Source: Nostoc sp. MG11 (GTDB taxonomy: Bacteria > Cyanobacteriota > Cyanobacteriia > Cyanobacteriales > Nostocaceae). Taken from it: DNA of 64,000 bases. Below the pieces are notes generated by a model. The model worked only from the letters and a program-made list of their open reading frames with translations. It was not told where the DNA came from and ran no database searches. Where the stretch lies: positions 38,051-102,050 of the forward strand of contig NZ_JACXXN010000022.1 in NCBI RefSeq assembly GCF_014904695.1, written 5' to 3'. Made by a program: the position numbers and the translations under genes. Positions 8,016-15,658 of this stretch are shown piece by piece; within the stretch, counting starts at the first letter, position 1, and every line of letters starts with the position of its first letter.

Positions 8016-8408
8016 ATGGATTCTATTGATGAACTGTTAGCTCAACTTAAAGCTGAGTACGAAGAAGTACAACCCAAACAGCAGCAACCAAAATCAAACG
8101 CAGCCAAATCATTTATCCAACCGTCAAAAAAATCGGCATCTTTAATAGATAATCTTTTAGCAGAAGTCAAGGCCAATTTTGCAGAGCAGGATGCTACTGA
8201 GGAGTTAAAAAGGCAACAAGAACTAGAACAAGAACGAATTCAACAAGAACAACTCAAAGCCAAACAAATAGAAGCTTTGAAAGTGCAAGCCAAAGAATGG
8301 TTAGCTAAGTTAGATCCTTTCTCATCCGAAGGACTTTGGTTTGAAAGGTTCGCTGAAAGATATTCCTCAAAATTAGAGGCAGCGATTGAATATTTGCAAA
8401 ACAACTAG
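8016..8408 (+). CDS. Small helical protein resembling Slr1339-family salt stress protein
   Basis: A 130-residue, highly charged protein. The N-terminus MDSIDELLAQLKAEYEE and a second similar segment (SLIDNLLAEVKANF, about 42-55) look like an internal repeat of a short amphipathic helix. Residues about 58-90 are Q/E/K-rich coiled coil, and the C-terminal 40 residues (AKEWLAKLDPFSSEGLWFERFAERY) are the conserved part. I recall this architecture as the cyanobacterial family named after Synechocystis Slr1339 (salt stress protein); the function is not established. It follows the two vWA genes on the same strand, so it may belong to the same operon as an adaptor. Confidence 0.7.
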   Translation: MDSIDELLAQLKAEYEEVQPKQQQPKSNAAKSFIQPSKKSASLIDNLLAEVKANFAEQDATEELKRQQELEQERIQQEQLKAKQIEALKVQAKEWLAKLDPFSSEGLWFERFAERYSSKLEAAIEYLQNN

Positions 8409-8609
8409 GCTTTTTACCTTCGTGTCTTTGTGTCTTAGTGGTTCAAAAATCAATTGTTTAACCACAAAGGCGAGGGCAGCCGTGTGGGTGGGTTTCCCGC
8501 GCCACTTGCCACAACGGGGGGAACCCCCGCAAGGCAGTGGCTTGACTTGAACGGACTGCCCGTACTAAGACACCAAGAGCAATACATTACACCTTGAAAA
8601 GCAACGCTC
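8409..8609. repeat. Spacer with GC-rich dispersed repeat
   Basis: Contains a strand with GTGGGTGGGTTTCCCGC (about 8482-8498) and a local inverted repeat CCACTTGCC...GGCAGTGG, much richer in GC than the neighbours. Related blocks containing GGGCGGGTTTCCCGACTT occur at 14363-14381 and 30631-30649. No gene is seen. It separates two convergent genes. Confidence 0.5.
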
Positions 8610-8957
8610 TCAACTTAAAAGTGATTTATTTGAGCTGTAATGTTTAATAGCCCATTCATGCATTGCATAGAGAATTGGTTGTAAACTTTCTCCTAAAGAA
8701 GTTAATGAATATTCCACTTTGGGAGGGATTTGAGGATAAACTTCTCGATGAATAATACCGTCTTCCTCCATTTCTCTAAGTTGCTGGGTCAGCATTTTTT
8801 GGGTAATTCCGGGTAAGGCTCGCTGCAATTCGCCAAACCGTTTTACACCATCCATTAATTCTCTAATAATTAAAACCTTCCAGCGTCCGCCAATCACCTT
8901 TAGCGTGGTTTCCACTTCACAATTCAGCCTGCTATGGTTTTCTGCTTCAGCTTTCAT
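8610..8957 (-). CDS. HxlR-family transcriptional regulator
   Basis: A 115-residue winged-helix protein. Diagnostic HxlR stretches are a Cys near residue 13 ([10 protein letters not shown]), [14 protein letters not shown] (about 21-34), [25 protein letters not shown] and the wing [14 protein letters not shown]. HxlR regulators usually sense electrophiles, quinones or aldehydes through that N-terminal Cys and control a divergent oxidoreductase. Here the divergent position holds only a 34-codon remnant of an azoreductase-like gene, so the original target may be lost and the regulator an orphan. Confidence 0.88.
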   Translation of the reverse strand: MKAEAENHSRLNCEVETTLKVIGGRWKVLIIRELMDGVKRFGELQRALPGITQKMLTQQLREMEEDGIIHREVYPQIPPKVEYSLTSLGESLQPILYAMHEWAIKHYSSNKSLLS

Positions 8958-9030
8958 AGTTACTTTTTAGTAAGTATCTTACTTTTCAGTGCCTACTTTT
9001 CATATTAGCTATACATAGTTTAAAGTCAAC

Positions 9031-9132
9031 TCGGCAGGAGTCATCGGCATTACAGACGTTTCTTTTATTCATCTGGAAAACCTCAATGCGGGTGATGCTG
9101 TGCTCGTGAACAGTCTTTCGCTCAAGCATTAA
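9031..9132 (+). pseudogene. Remnant of FMN-dependent NADH-azoreductase-like gene (C-terminal fragment)
   Basis: The plus frame from 9031 to the TAA at 9130-9132 reads SAGVIGITDVSFIHLENLN and then AGDAVLVNSLSLKH. GVIGITDVxFIHxE is the conserved C-terminal signature of AzoR-type flavodoxin-fold azoreductases. Nothing upstream encodes the rest of the roughly 200-residue protein, so this is a deletion remnant. It lies divergent from the HxlR regulator, the usual arrangement for such a pair. The fragment is short; chance similarity is possible but unlikely given the residue-by-residue match. Confidence 0.55.
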
Positions 9133-9166
9133 CTAACTGGTAATTTTAATACCTGTTACCGATTGA

Positions 9167-9203
9167 TTGGCACTCCCGGAATTTTTCCAGAACAGAGTGC
9201 CAA
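9167..9203. terminator. Hairpin at the 3' end of rpaA
   Basis: Perfect 9-bp arms TTGGCACTC (9167-9175) and GAGTGCCAA (9195-9203) with an inner partly complementary CCGGAA/TTCCAG loop. It starts 30 bp beyond the rpaA stop. There is no strong T run, so it may be an RNA-stabilising 3' structure rather than an efficient terminator. Confidence 0.45.
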
Positions 9204-9233
9204 ATCGTTTAGTTAAGGGGATTTAACGATATT

Positions 9234-9977
9234 TTATTCAACCACTGATGTGGAAGCTCCCTCAACTGATGGAGGTACACCGGGTAACTCTAGACAATAT
9301 CCCGCGCCATATACAGTCTTAATATAACGAGGATGGCGAGGGTCTGGTTCTAGCTTGGTTCTCAAGTGGCGAATATGCACTCGAATTGTTTCAATGTCAT
9401 CATCTGGATCGTAGCCCCAGACTTCTCTGAGGATTTCACTGGGGGAAACTGTTTGACCGTGGCGTTGAAGCAAGCAGTGAAGTAGCTCAAATTCCAAGTG
9501 AGTTAGTTTCACCGTCTCATTGAACCATATCGCCTCAAATCTTTCGGGAACGAGGGTGAGTGATCCATAGTTAAGAATTTCGCTATGCTTCGCTGCTTGG
9601 GGAATGCGGTCAGTACGCCGCAATAATGCCCGCACCCGCGCCAGCATTTCTTCAACTTCAAAGGGTTTGGTAAGGTAGTCATCCGCGCCAGCATTGAAGC
9701 CTTCTACCTTATCTTGAGTTTGACTTAGAGCCGTCAACATTAACACGGGAATTTCAGCGGTGCGATCGTCCCGACGCAGGCGTTGACAAACGGTAAATCC
9801 ATCTACTCTTGGCAACATCAGATCGAGCATGATCAAGTCTGGTTGTAGCTGGAGAGCAAGGGCCTGACCTTTGATGCCGTCTTCAGCTTGACTAACATCG
9901 TAGCCGGCCATTTCTAAGTTGACGGCAACGAGTTCTGAAATTGCTGGGTCATCGTCTATGACTAGAATCCTCGGCAT
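9234..9977 (-). CDS. rpaA: Response regulator RpaA, OmpR family
   Basis: A 247-residue receiver plus winged-helix regulator. The receiver has the acidic pair DD (8-10), phospho-acceptor Asp in [11 protein letters not shown] (about 52), Thr in MLTAL and Lys in LTKPFE. The C-terminal OmpR-type domain carries [43 protein letters not shown] and [13 protein letters not shown]. This near-invariant sequence is what I know as cyanobacterial RpaA, the response regulator that transmits circadian-clock (KaiABC-SasA/CikA) output and influences phycobilisome-photosystem coupling. It is monocistronic; the 153-bp upstream spacer is AT-rich. The alternative, RpaB, is unlikely because the N-terminus [27 protein letters not shown] is RpaA-like. 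Confidence 0.9.
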   Translation of the reverse strand: MPRILVIDDDPAISELVAVNLEMAGYDVSQAEDGIKGQALALQLQPDLIMLDLMLPRVDGFTVCQRLRRDDRTAEIPVLMLTALSQTQDKVEGFNAGADDYLTKPFEVEEMLARVRALLRRTDRIPQAAKHSEILNYGSLTLVPERFEAIWFNETVKLTHLEFELLHCLLQRHGQTVSPSEILREVWGYDPDDDIETIRVHIRHLRTKLEPDPRHPRYIKTVYGAGYCLELPGVPPSVEGASTSVVE

Positions 9978-10130
9978 CTTAAAAAATTATTACTACTTAT
10001 TAAGGATAAAGAAGAACCTTTGGTAGATACAAAGATTTCTGCACAGATTATAAAAAAGTTTTAAAATCTAACATAAATCTTAAGATGAAAGAATTGTGAA
10101 ATCAAGACTAAATTACAGGAAAATCTAGCT

Positions 10131-11183
10131 ATGATGTGTCACCCTCCCTACAAACCGCCTAAGTTTTTGCAAAACGGGGTGGCAATGACTGTTTACACGG
10201 CTTTGTGGGGAAAAAGATCCTGGGACATTAATCAATATCCTGAGCCGTTATACCATAAAAAAATCTTTATGGGTGGGCAAGATGTACCAATTTTTGGTTG
10301 GGTTGCCATCCCTGAAAATGCTCATAGCACAATTGTGGGTACTTATGGCATCACAGGTGAGCTAGAGACAGAATGGTCTTTGAAGCTTTTAGGACAAAAG
10401 GCATACGCTCAAGGCTATGCTGTGGTGTTATTTGATTGGCGTGCTCACGGCAAAACTGCTGAATTATCCCCGACTTTGACTTCTGATGGGTTGTACGAGG
10501 GAGAAGATTTTGTTCGCATTGCAGCAGCAGCAGCAGAAATGGGATGTCCGAAAAAGTTTTGGTTCACAGGGTTTTCTTTGGGGGGACAATTAGCATTATG
10601 GGGGGTGAAAACTGCTGAGGATTTACTAGCTAGGAACGATGAGTATTTAGGGCTAAAAAACAGCGATATTGCTGGTGGTGCGGTGATTTGCCCAAGTTTG
10701 GATTCTTTGCGATCGCTATCTTATTTAGTCAAGAGGCCTTTTGGCAAATATTTAGAAGCTGGGATTGCACGGAATTTGAAAAAACTAGCATGGCGAATAC
10801 ATGATGCTCATCCTGGAACCATTGACCCAGCCGCAATTGAACGAGCAAACAGCATTTGGGATTTTGACAAGGAACTGGTAATCAATCAACTAGGTTTTGA
10901 TTCTGTAGAAGCATATTATGAAGCTAGCAGTGCGCTGCAAATACTGCCGCAGCTTGCAAAACCGACCTTGATTGTATACGCTGCTGATGACCCACTTTTT
11001 CACCCGGCTATCATACCTGATTTAGAAGCTGCCTGTGCCAGCAATCCTGTAATAGATTTGTTGCTAACTCGTTACGGGGGTCATGTTGGCTATTTGAGCA
11101 GTAAAAAGTGCCAGCGTCAAGCAAAAGACCCTGACCCTTGGTGGGCATGGAATCGAGTTTTACAATGGCTGGAACAGAAGTAA
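10131..11183 (+). CDS. YheT/EMB8-type alpha/beta hydrolase
   Basis: A 350-residue alpha/beta hydrolase of the YheT-like group. It has the nucleophile elbow GFSLGGQ (about 143-149), an acid residue in YAADDPLF (about 286) and a catalytic His in YGGHVGYL (about 318). The first 45 residues (ALWGKRSW) precede the hydrolase fold, as in other members. No signal peptide is seen, so it is cytoplasmic. The substrate is unknown; relatives include putative esterases and acyltransferases of lipids. ATG 10131 is followed immediately by a second ATG. No neighbour is clearly linked. Confidence 0.8.
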   Translation: MMCHPPYKPPKFLQNGVAMTVYTALWGKRSWDINQYPEPLYHKKIFMGGQDVPIFGWVAIPENAHSTIVGTYGITGELETEWSLKLLGQKAYAQGYAVVLFDWRAHGKTAELSPTLTSDGLYEGEDFVRIAAAAAEMGCPKKFWFTGFSLGGQLALWGVKTAEDLLARNDEYLGLKNSDIAGGAVICPSLDSLRSLSYLVKRPFGKYLEAGIARNLKKLAWRIHDAHPGTIDPAAIERANSIWDFDKELVINQLGFDSVEAYYEASSALQILPQLAKPTLIVYAADDPLFHPAIIPDLEAACASNPVIDLLLTRYGGHVGYLSSKKCQRQAKDPDPWWAWNRVLQWLEQK

Positions 11184-11251
11184 AGTTCAATTCAATCATC
11201 GAACTATATGCAGCTATCGTTGCAAAGATGAGGATGGCATTGATTGAGACA

Positions 11252-11416
11252 TTACCACAACATTATTGGTAAACCAGCAATCACAGAAGCAATACTTGTC
11301 CAGAGAGTAAAGCCCTCAATATCTACTTCATCTAGAGCAATACTCATTTGCTTAATTGCTAATAGCAGCGCTGCAAGTAGCAACACAAAAAAGGCAAGAT
11401 AGCCCAAATTAATCAT
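11252..11416 (-). CDS. Small single-pass membrane protein
   Basis: A 54-residue frame: MINLGYLAFFVLLLAALLLA forms one membrane helix, then KQMSIALDEVDIEGFTLW and a second weakly hydrophobic tail. A good Shine-Dalgarno (gtgagga) lies 6-12 bases upstream of the ATG on the minus strand. The next minus-strand gene (89 aa) ends 45 bp upstream, so the two may be co-transcribed. Family not recognised. Support is the RBS, the compositional bias and the position. Confidence 0.5.
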   Translation of the reverse strand: MINLGYLAFFVLLLAALLLAIKQMSIALDEVDIEGFTLWTSIASVIAGLPIMLW

Positions 11417-11461
11417 TATTTATCCTCACTATCTTTACAAGTAGTTAGTCCTAATAGGTTT

Positions 11462-11731
11462 TTAGCAAGCTTTGACAAGGGTTTTTTGTTGCAGATTTAG
11501 CACTTTCGCAGAAAAACTCTTGAGCGGTGAACAAATATCCACCTCAGATAACCAAATCATAGTCTCATAGCCAACCCGGCCCATTTCTGGCTCTGGCCCC
11601 ATAGGCATTTTCACTAAATAGTCCCAGCTATCTGCCTCAAATCGGTAGTTTTTGATAATGCCTTCCCCACCGATAAAGCTTACTATTTGACCTTCACGAA
11701 ACTTAGGTGCTGCCAAAAAACTTGCAGACAT
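11462..11731 (-). CDS. Conserved cyanobacterial small protein of unknown function
   Basis: An 89-residue soluble protein with an SH3-like beta pattern: KFREGQIVSFIGGEGIIKNYRFEADSW, then DYLVKMPMGPEPEMGRVGYETMIWLSEVDI. The regular glycine spacing and alternating hydrophobics suggest a small beta-barrel (KOW- or Tudor-like), common among cyanobacterial unknowns. There is no signal or membrane segment. A possible RBS (aggaatgtc) lies at the start. The function cannot be stated. Confidence 0.65.
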   Translation of the reverse strand: MSASFLAAPKFREGQIVSFIGGEGIIKNYRFEADSWDYLVKMPMGPEPEMGRVGYETMIWLSEVDICSPLKSFSAKVLNLQQKTLVKAC

Positions 11732-12087
11732 TCCTGGTAATTCCTCTGAGTAATACAGTCATAACTAATGTTGTAGCTAAAAGAAAATTTGCTATTCTCT
11801 GTCAAGAGTTTTAACGTACTCTCTTTCAGAGGTTCAACATCGAATCAGGGATCGTACATCTAGAGTAATAAAGGAAGTAAGTATATTTAGAGTAATCATT
11901 AGACCCACTGAAGCGATCGCGGCTAATTACAAGCCAGTATTAAGTAGTGATATTTACACCTAAACTTAACATTAGTCATTTGTAAACACAAATGACTAAT
12001 GACGGTCTTTAAGAGAAAATGCAAGATGTAGGCGCGTTAGCTGATAACAGCTGCTTCCATTTACCTCTCTCTTGACTTTCTGACTTA
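11732..12087. promoter_or_regulatory. hetI upstream region with NtcA-like box and hairpin
   Basis: This 356-bp spacer carries a perfect NtcA-type site GTA-N8-TAC at 11944-11957 (GTAGTGATATTTAC), 131 bp before hetI. A perfect 14-bp inverted repeat with a 4-base loop follows at 11970-12001 (arm CATTAGTCATTTGT). NtcA activates nitrogen-control genes and much of the heterocyst programme. No -10 box sits at the ideal 20-24 bases downstream, so the site is only a candidate. Chance matches of this 6-base pattern occur about once per 4 kb. Confidence 0.35.
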
Positions 12088-12807
12088 ATGACTGCACTTA
12101 ATCATCTCTGGCTACCTGCACCGACAGATTTAACTTTGTTACCAAATGATGTCCATGTCTGGCAAATAGACCTTGACCAACCAGAACAACAGCTGCAATA
12201 TTTGGCTGCAACCCTGTCTAGTGACGAAATTGCTAGAGCTGAGCGGTTTTATTTTCAAAAGCATCGGCAACGTTTCATCGCTGGTCGCGGTATCCTCCGA
12301 ACTATATTAGGTCGCTACTTGGGCATCGAGCCGCAAAATATCCGATTTGATTATCAATCGCGAGGGAAACCAGTATTAGCAGATACATTTGCTGACAGTG
12401 GACTAGTGTTTAATTTGTCTCACTCCCAGAACTTAGGTTTGTTTGGGGTGAATTGCACTCGCCAGATTGGTGTGGATTTAGAGTATATTCGTCCGGTTTC
12501 TGACTTAGAATCTCTTGCCAAACGGTTCTTTTTAGCTAGAGAATATGCTGTATTGCGATCGCTATCTCCCAACCAACAGCAAGAGGTATTTTTCCGTTAC
12601 TGGACTTGCAAGGAAGCTTATTTAAAGGCAACTGGAGATGGATTAGTTGGGCTAGAGCGCATTGAAGTATCACTAACTCCCACTGAACCAGCCACATTAC
12701 AGACATCTGAAGACTGGGGTCTTGTTGAGCTAGTACCCGCTAAAGATTATGTTGCAGCGGTAGCTGTTGCAGGTTTAGGTTGGCATTTAAAATGCTGGCA
12801 GTATTGA
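12088..12807 (+). CDS. hetI: 4'-phosphopantetheinyl transferase HetI (Sfp type)
   Basis: A 239-residue Sfp-type transferase. Signature motifs are FNLSHS (about 112-117), IGVDLEYIRP (about 131-140, Mg2+-binding Asp and Glu) and RYWTCKEAYLKATGDGL (about 169-185, the WxxKEA motif). It moves phosphopantetheine from CoA to carrier-protein serines and is the only such enzyme in this window. The targets here would be the two ACPs of HglE and the ACP of HglB. Gene position next to the hgl cluster matches hetI of Anabaena PCC 7120. It is transcribed toward the convergent SDR gene, 131 bp apart, with a C-rich low-complexity and tgacaaa-repeat spacer between. Confidence 0.92.
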   Translation: MTALNHLWLPAPTDLTLLPNDVHVWQIDLDQPEQQLQYLAATLSSDEIARAERFYFQKHRQRFIAGRGILRTILGRYLGIEPQNIRFDYQSRGKPVLADTFADSGLVFNLSHSQNLGLFGVNCTRQIGVDLEYIRPVSDLESLAKRFFLAREYAVLRSLSPNQQQEVFFRYWTCKEAYLKATGDGLVGLERIEVSLTPTEPATLQTSEDWGLVELVPAKDYVAAVAVAGLGWHLKCWQY

Positions 12808-12891
12808 TTAGACTTGTCTTGAAAATAGGGAATGGGGAGCAGGGGGGAAGTTGCAGAGAGTTTTTCCCCTTTGCCCCTCCGCCTCTTGACC

Positions 12892-12935
12892 CTTGACAAA
12901 TGACAAATGACAAATAACGAATGACAAATAACAAT
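12892..12935. repeat. Heptanucleotide short tandem repeats
   Basis: A run of (tgacaaa)-type heptamers with variants (taacgaa, taacaat) between convergent hetI and the SDR gene. Related tracts lie at about 39381-39410, 45138-45165 and 48590-48608, and in inverted sense at 45009-45033. These STRRs are typical of heterocystous cyanobacteria. Confidence 0.7.
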
Positions 12936-12938
12936 ACG

Positions 12939-13742
12939 CTATTTATTTTCCTGCATACTTCTCACAATTTTTGTCACCTGTTTTCTGGGTATAAACCTGA
13001 CACTTTTTGCCAGGATTTTATTTAAGAAACCAGGAATTACAACAGTTTTACCCCGCATTAAGGCATGATAACCAATCTTCGCTACTGTTTCTGCATCCAT
13101 CATCTTCTTACCCTTGAGCAACTTAGAGCCTGCCATTCCTGTTCTTTCATGAAAGGCAGATTCGGTTGAGCCTGGACAAAGAACTGTGACGGTGACACCT
13201 GTACCTTCTAATTCATTAGCGATCGCTTCTGAAAACGATAAAATATAGGCTTTAGTCGCAAAATAAACTGCCATTAAAGGCCCTGGTTGGAAAGCAGCAG
13301 CAGAGGCAACATTTAAGATTTTGCCATCGCCTTGCTTTACCATATCCTTGAGAAATAATTTAGTTAAATGAGTCAGACACACCAAATTTACCTGGAGCAT
13401 TTCCAATTCAGTGGTCAGATTTGTTTCATTAAATAATCCATAAGTCCCAAATCCAGCATTATTCACTAGCACATCAATTTTGATGGTTGCTTTTTGTAAC
13501 TCAGTGAAAATTTCTTCGGGAGATGTTGATATAGATAAATCCTTGATCATAGGTTTGATGAAAATGCCAAATTCTTCTTGGAATTTAGACACCATCTCTA
13601 CGAGTTTTAGTTCGTTTCTATCTACTACTACAAGATCGTAATCATGAGCGGCAAAAATGCGTGCTAATTGGTAGCCAATGCCACTAGCTGCCCCAGTAAT
13701 AAGAGCAATTGGTTTACACTGACTTTGGTGTATTGTATTCAT
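12939..13742 (-). CDS. Short-chain dehydrogenase/reductase at the hetN position
   Basis: A 267-residue classical SDR: nucleotide motif TGAASGIG (16-23), NNAG (94-97), catalytic Ser147, Tyr160 and Lys164 (YFATK). In Anabaena PCC 7120 this position beside hetI is held by hetN, a ketoacyl reductase that limits heterocyst spacing through an ERGSGR/RGSGR peptide. Here the matching segment reads KQGDGK (136-141), and the N-terminus and C-terminus look more like the general DltE/YqjQ-type SDRs than HetN. I therefore do not call it hetN. It may serve as a ketoacyl reductase in glycolipid synthesis or be unrelated. The last 35 residues are basic with hydrophobics (LNKILAKSVRFIPRKQ), possibly membrane-associating. 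The start ATG at 13742 is the only good one. Confidence 0.82.
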   Translation of the reverse strand: MNTIHQSQCKPIALITGAASGIGYQLARIFAAHDYDLVVVDRNELKLVEMVSKFQEEFGIFIKPMIKDLSISTSPEEIFTELQKATIKIDVLVNNAGFGTYGLFNETNLTTELEMLQVNLVCLTHLTKLFLKDMVKQGDGKILNVASAAAFQPGPLMAVYFATKAYILSFSEAIANELEGTGVTVTVLCPGSTESAFHERTGMAGSKLLKGKKMMDAETVAKIGYHALMRGKTVVIPGFLNKILAKSVRFIPRKQVTKIVRSMQENK

Positions 13743-14500
13743 GTCATAAAGTTGGTGAATTCAACTTGATTAAGCTGTGTTGCATTGACATTTACAGTGG
13801 CGATCGCTTGCCTAAAATCAAGTAAATTTAATGACTAAAGCTACAAGAAACATCTTGAGTCTTTAGCTTTTTAAATGCTTGTGTAGTGCATTGGTAGAGA
13901 GCTTGATAAGTGTAGCAGTGAAAAGCTAGATCTAGGACTTACGCATTGTAAAAATTAAGCATCAATGCACTTAGTTCCTTTCAAACTGCTAATTAACTAC
14001 CCTAGAATACATGTAGTATATTATCCACAAAAGCATAGAAAAGTCAAACTTTTGTGTCTAACAACTACCATTGTATACTCGATTTTTTATCTCAATCTGT
14101 AAGTTCTAAAAATTTATTTTTAAAACCACAGCCAATTAGGGCAATTATATTGCTGCTGCGGGTTTTGATGTTTTTAGCTGATTTCTGAGTTGCTGATTTC
14201 TGAGTAAAGAATTAAGAAATGTTGGATACATTTTTTGATTACTTCAGTATTCAGCACTTATACCTAAATAGTATAACTAAAATACTAATTGACACTCTTG
14301 TAAGCGTTACGCTTTTAAATTGCATAGTTACTCATCAGGATTGTCAAGAGGAGCCAGCACCGTGGGCGGGTTTCCCGACTTGTTCGCGCAGCGTCTCCTT
14401 TAGGAGAGGCGACTGGCGTTCAAAAGTCAAGGTTAATCTGGACTCTGGACTTTTGACTACCTAAACTAAAAGATGTGCAAGTTAGGTGCGCGACAGCTTA
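13743..14500. other. Long spacer with dispersed repeat block
   Basis: These 758 bp hold no supported gene; an 81-codon plus-strand frame at 14219-14464 is low-complexity at the end and runs into a repeat. Bases about 14349-14417 carry GAGGAGCCAG...GGGCGGGTTTCCCGACTT followed by a small inverted repeat TCTCCTTTAGGAGA. A near copy of the first part is at 30617-30649 between hglE and hglD. The rest is AT-rich and should hold the promoter of the SDR gene. Confidence 0.5.
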
Positions 14501-15031
14501 CTATCCACTTACCGTTTGCGTAATCGATGTTTGCCCCCTAGCAAGTTGTTCGGTTAGCCACTGTATTTCACTTTCAATAAACGCTGTATACCTTTGCCAC
14601 GCCGCAGTCTGATAGGGGTCGGATGGGAGTGGTTCCATTTCTTGGCTTTCCAAGCGCAGCCGACAAACCATTAAACGATGTTCCAGTAACTTCAGCCGTT
14701 CTTTGGGTTCTAGGGAACTAAAAAAGAAAAACTTGATCATAAAGCGAGAACGAGCGTGTACCCAGCTTTCATGGGGATGTTCCAGCATCTCTTTTTTCCA
14801 ACGCTCTCGCCCTAGCTCGGTAATTCTGTAAACCTTACGAGTTTGACCCCCATCTACACCCTCGACTAGCACAGAAATTGCTCCTTGTTCTTCCAGTCGC
14901 TTCAACAGAGGGTAAATCGCACCATAGTTGACGCTGATGCAACCGCTCATAAACTGTTCTATTTGCTGCTTCAGGCGATATCCATGTAGGGGTTCACGTA
15001 GCAGTAGACCTAAAGTTGCTAACTCAAGCAT
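14501..15031 (-). CDS. PadR-family transcriptional repressor
   Basis: A 176-residue PadR regulator: winged helix with LATLGLLLREPLHGYRLKQQI, SVNYGAIYPLLKRLEEQGAI and the wing RKVYRITELGRERW. A C-terminal helical dimerisation domain (about 95-165) is of the Vir/subfamily-2 length. PadR proteins are ligand-responsive repressors, very often of drug or phenolic efflux genes. It is divergent from the membrane fusion protein and RND pump genes, separated by 627 bp, so it is the likely repressor of that pump. A near-palindromic stretch just upstream of the ATG (ctatatag core at about 15052-15059) could be its operator. Confidence 0.88.
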   Translation of the reverse strand: MLELATLGLLLREPLHGYRLKQQIEQFMSGCISVNYGAIYPLLKRLEEQGAISVLVEGVDGGQTRKVYRITELGRERWKKEMLEHPHESWVHARSRFMIKFFFFSSLEPKERLKLLEHRLMVCRLRLESQEMEPLPSDPYQTAAWQRYTAFIESEIQWLTEQLARGQTSITQTVSG

Positions 15032-15658
15032 TTATATCAAATTGATGTATCTATATAGTATCATGTTAATCTGTAGTCACATTTTGCGCCTAACCATGAG
15101 TACACCTTGAACTTTAGTTCAGGGGCCTCATAGCCAAAGTTCGCCAAAACGCACTGAAATACATATTAAGTCAGTTAAAGCTGACTTAGAGCTATAAGCC
15201 AAGAATTTATTTCTTAATAGACTAAAAACTAGGTGCAAGATATTTAATGTACAAACACTAGCTAGACCAAGAAAAGTTAAAAAATTGATTTGAGGAGTAT
15301 TGAAAGGTATTGCTTGATTTACCTGACCAAACACTCCTTTATAGAGTTATGCCTTAGTAAAAAATTGTCTAGATTTCAGAACTTCTCAAATATGTCTTTG
15401 TAAAGATTGAAAAGGTTATTAAAACTTAAAATATCTACCTATAGGAGAAGTTACAAATCACAAGTAAAAATACTTTAATAAAATATAAAAATAATTGAAT
15501 ATAAACCTAAAACACCTATAAATAAATCTAAAAACTATTAGATTCTTATATTTGTATAAAGAGGGCAAATCAAGTGAAATTAAAATTTCATTAAAAGTGT
15601 GTGTTGATTGCTAATTTTTCCTACTTGCAGGAAATTATCCAATTAGGTATTTACGTAT
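15032..15658. other. AT-rich divergent spacer, padR to efflux operon
   Basis: A 627-bp AT-rich spacer. A 68-codon minus-strand frame at 15128-15334 has no family character and was not accepted. It must carry the promoters of padR and of the efflux operon. The only noticeable symmetry is the ctatatag-centred stretch near 15052-15059. Bases 15470-15570 are strongly A/T biased. Confidence 0.4.

Noticed and set aside
12939..13742. Calling the SDR hetN
   Set aside because: The position fits, but the RGSGR segment is absent and the termini differ from HetN as I recall it.
14219..14464. 81-codon plus-strand frame
   Set aside because: The second half is the GC-rich dispersed repeat; no RBS and no recognisable motif.
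15045..15066. PadR operator upstream of padR
   Set aside because: Only the ctatatag centre is symmetric; the flanks do not pair, so it is not listed as a site.
15128..15334. 68-codon minus-strand frame in the padR-efflux spacer
   Set aside because: AT-rich spacer, no coherent protein pattern or RBS.
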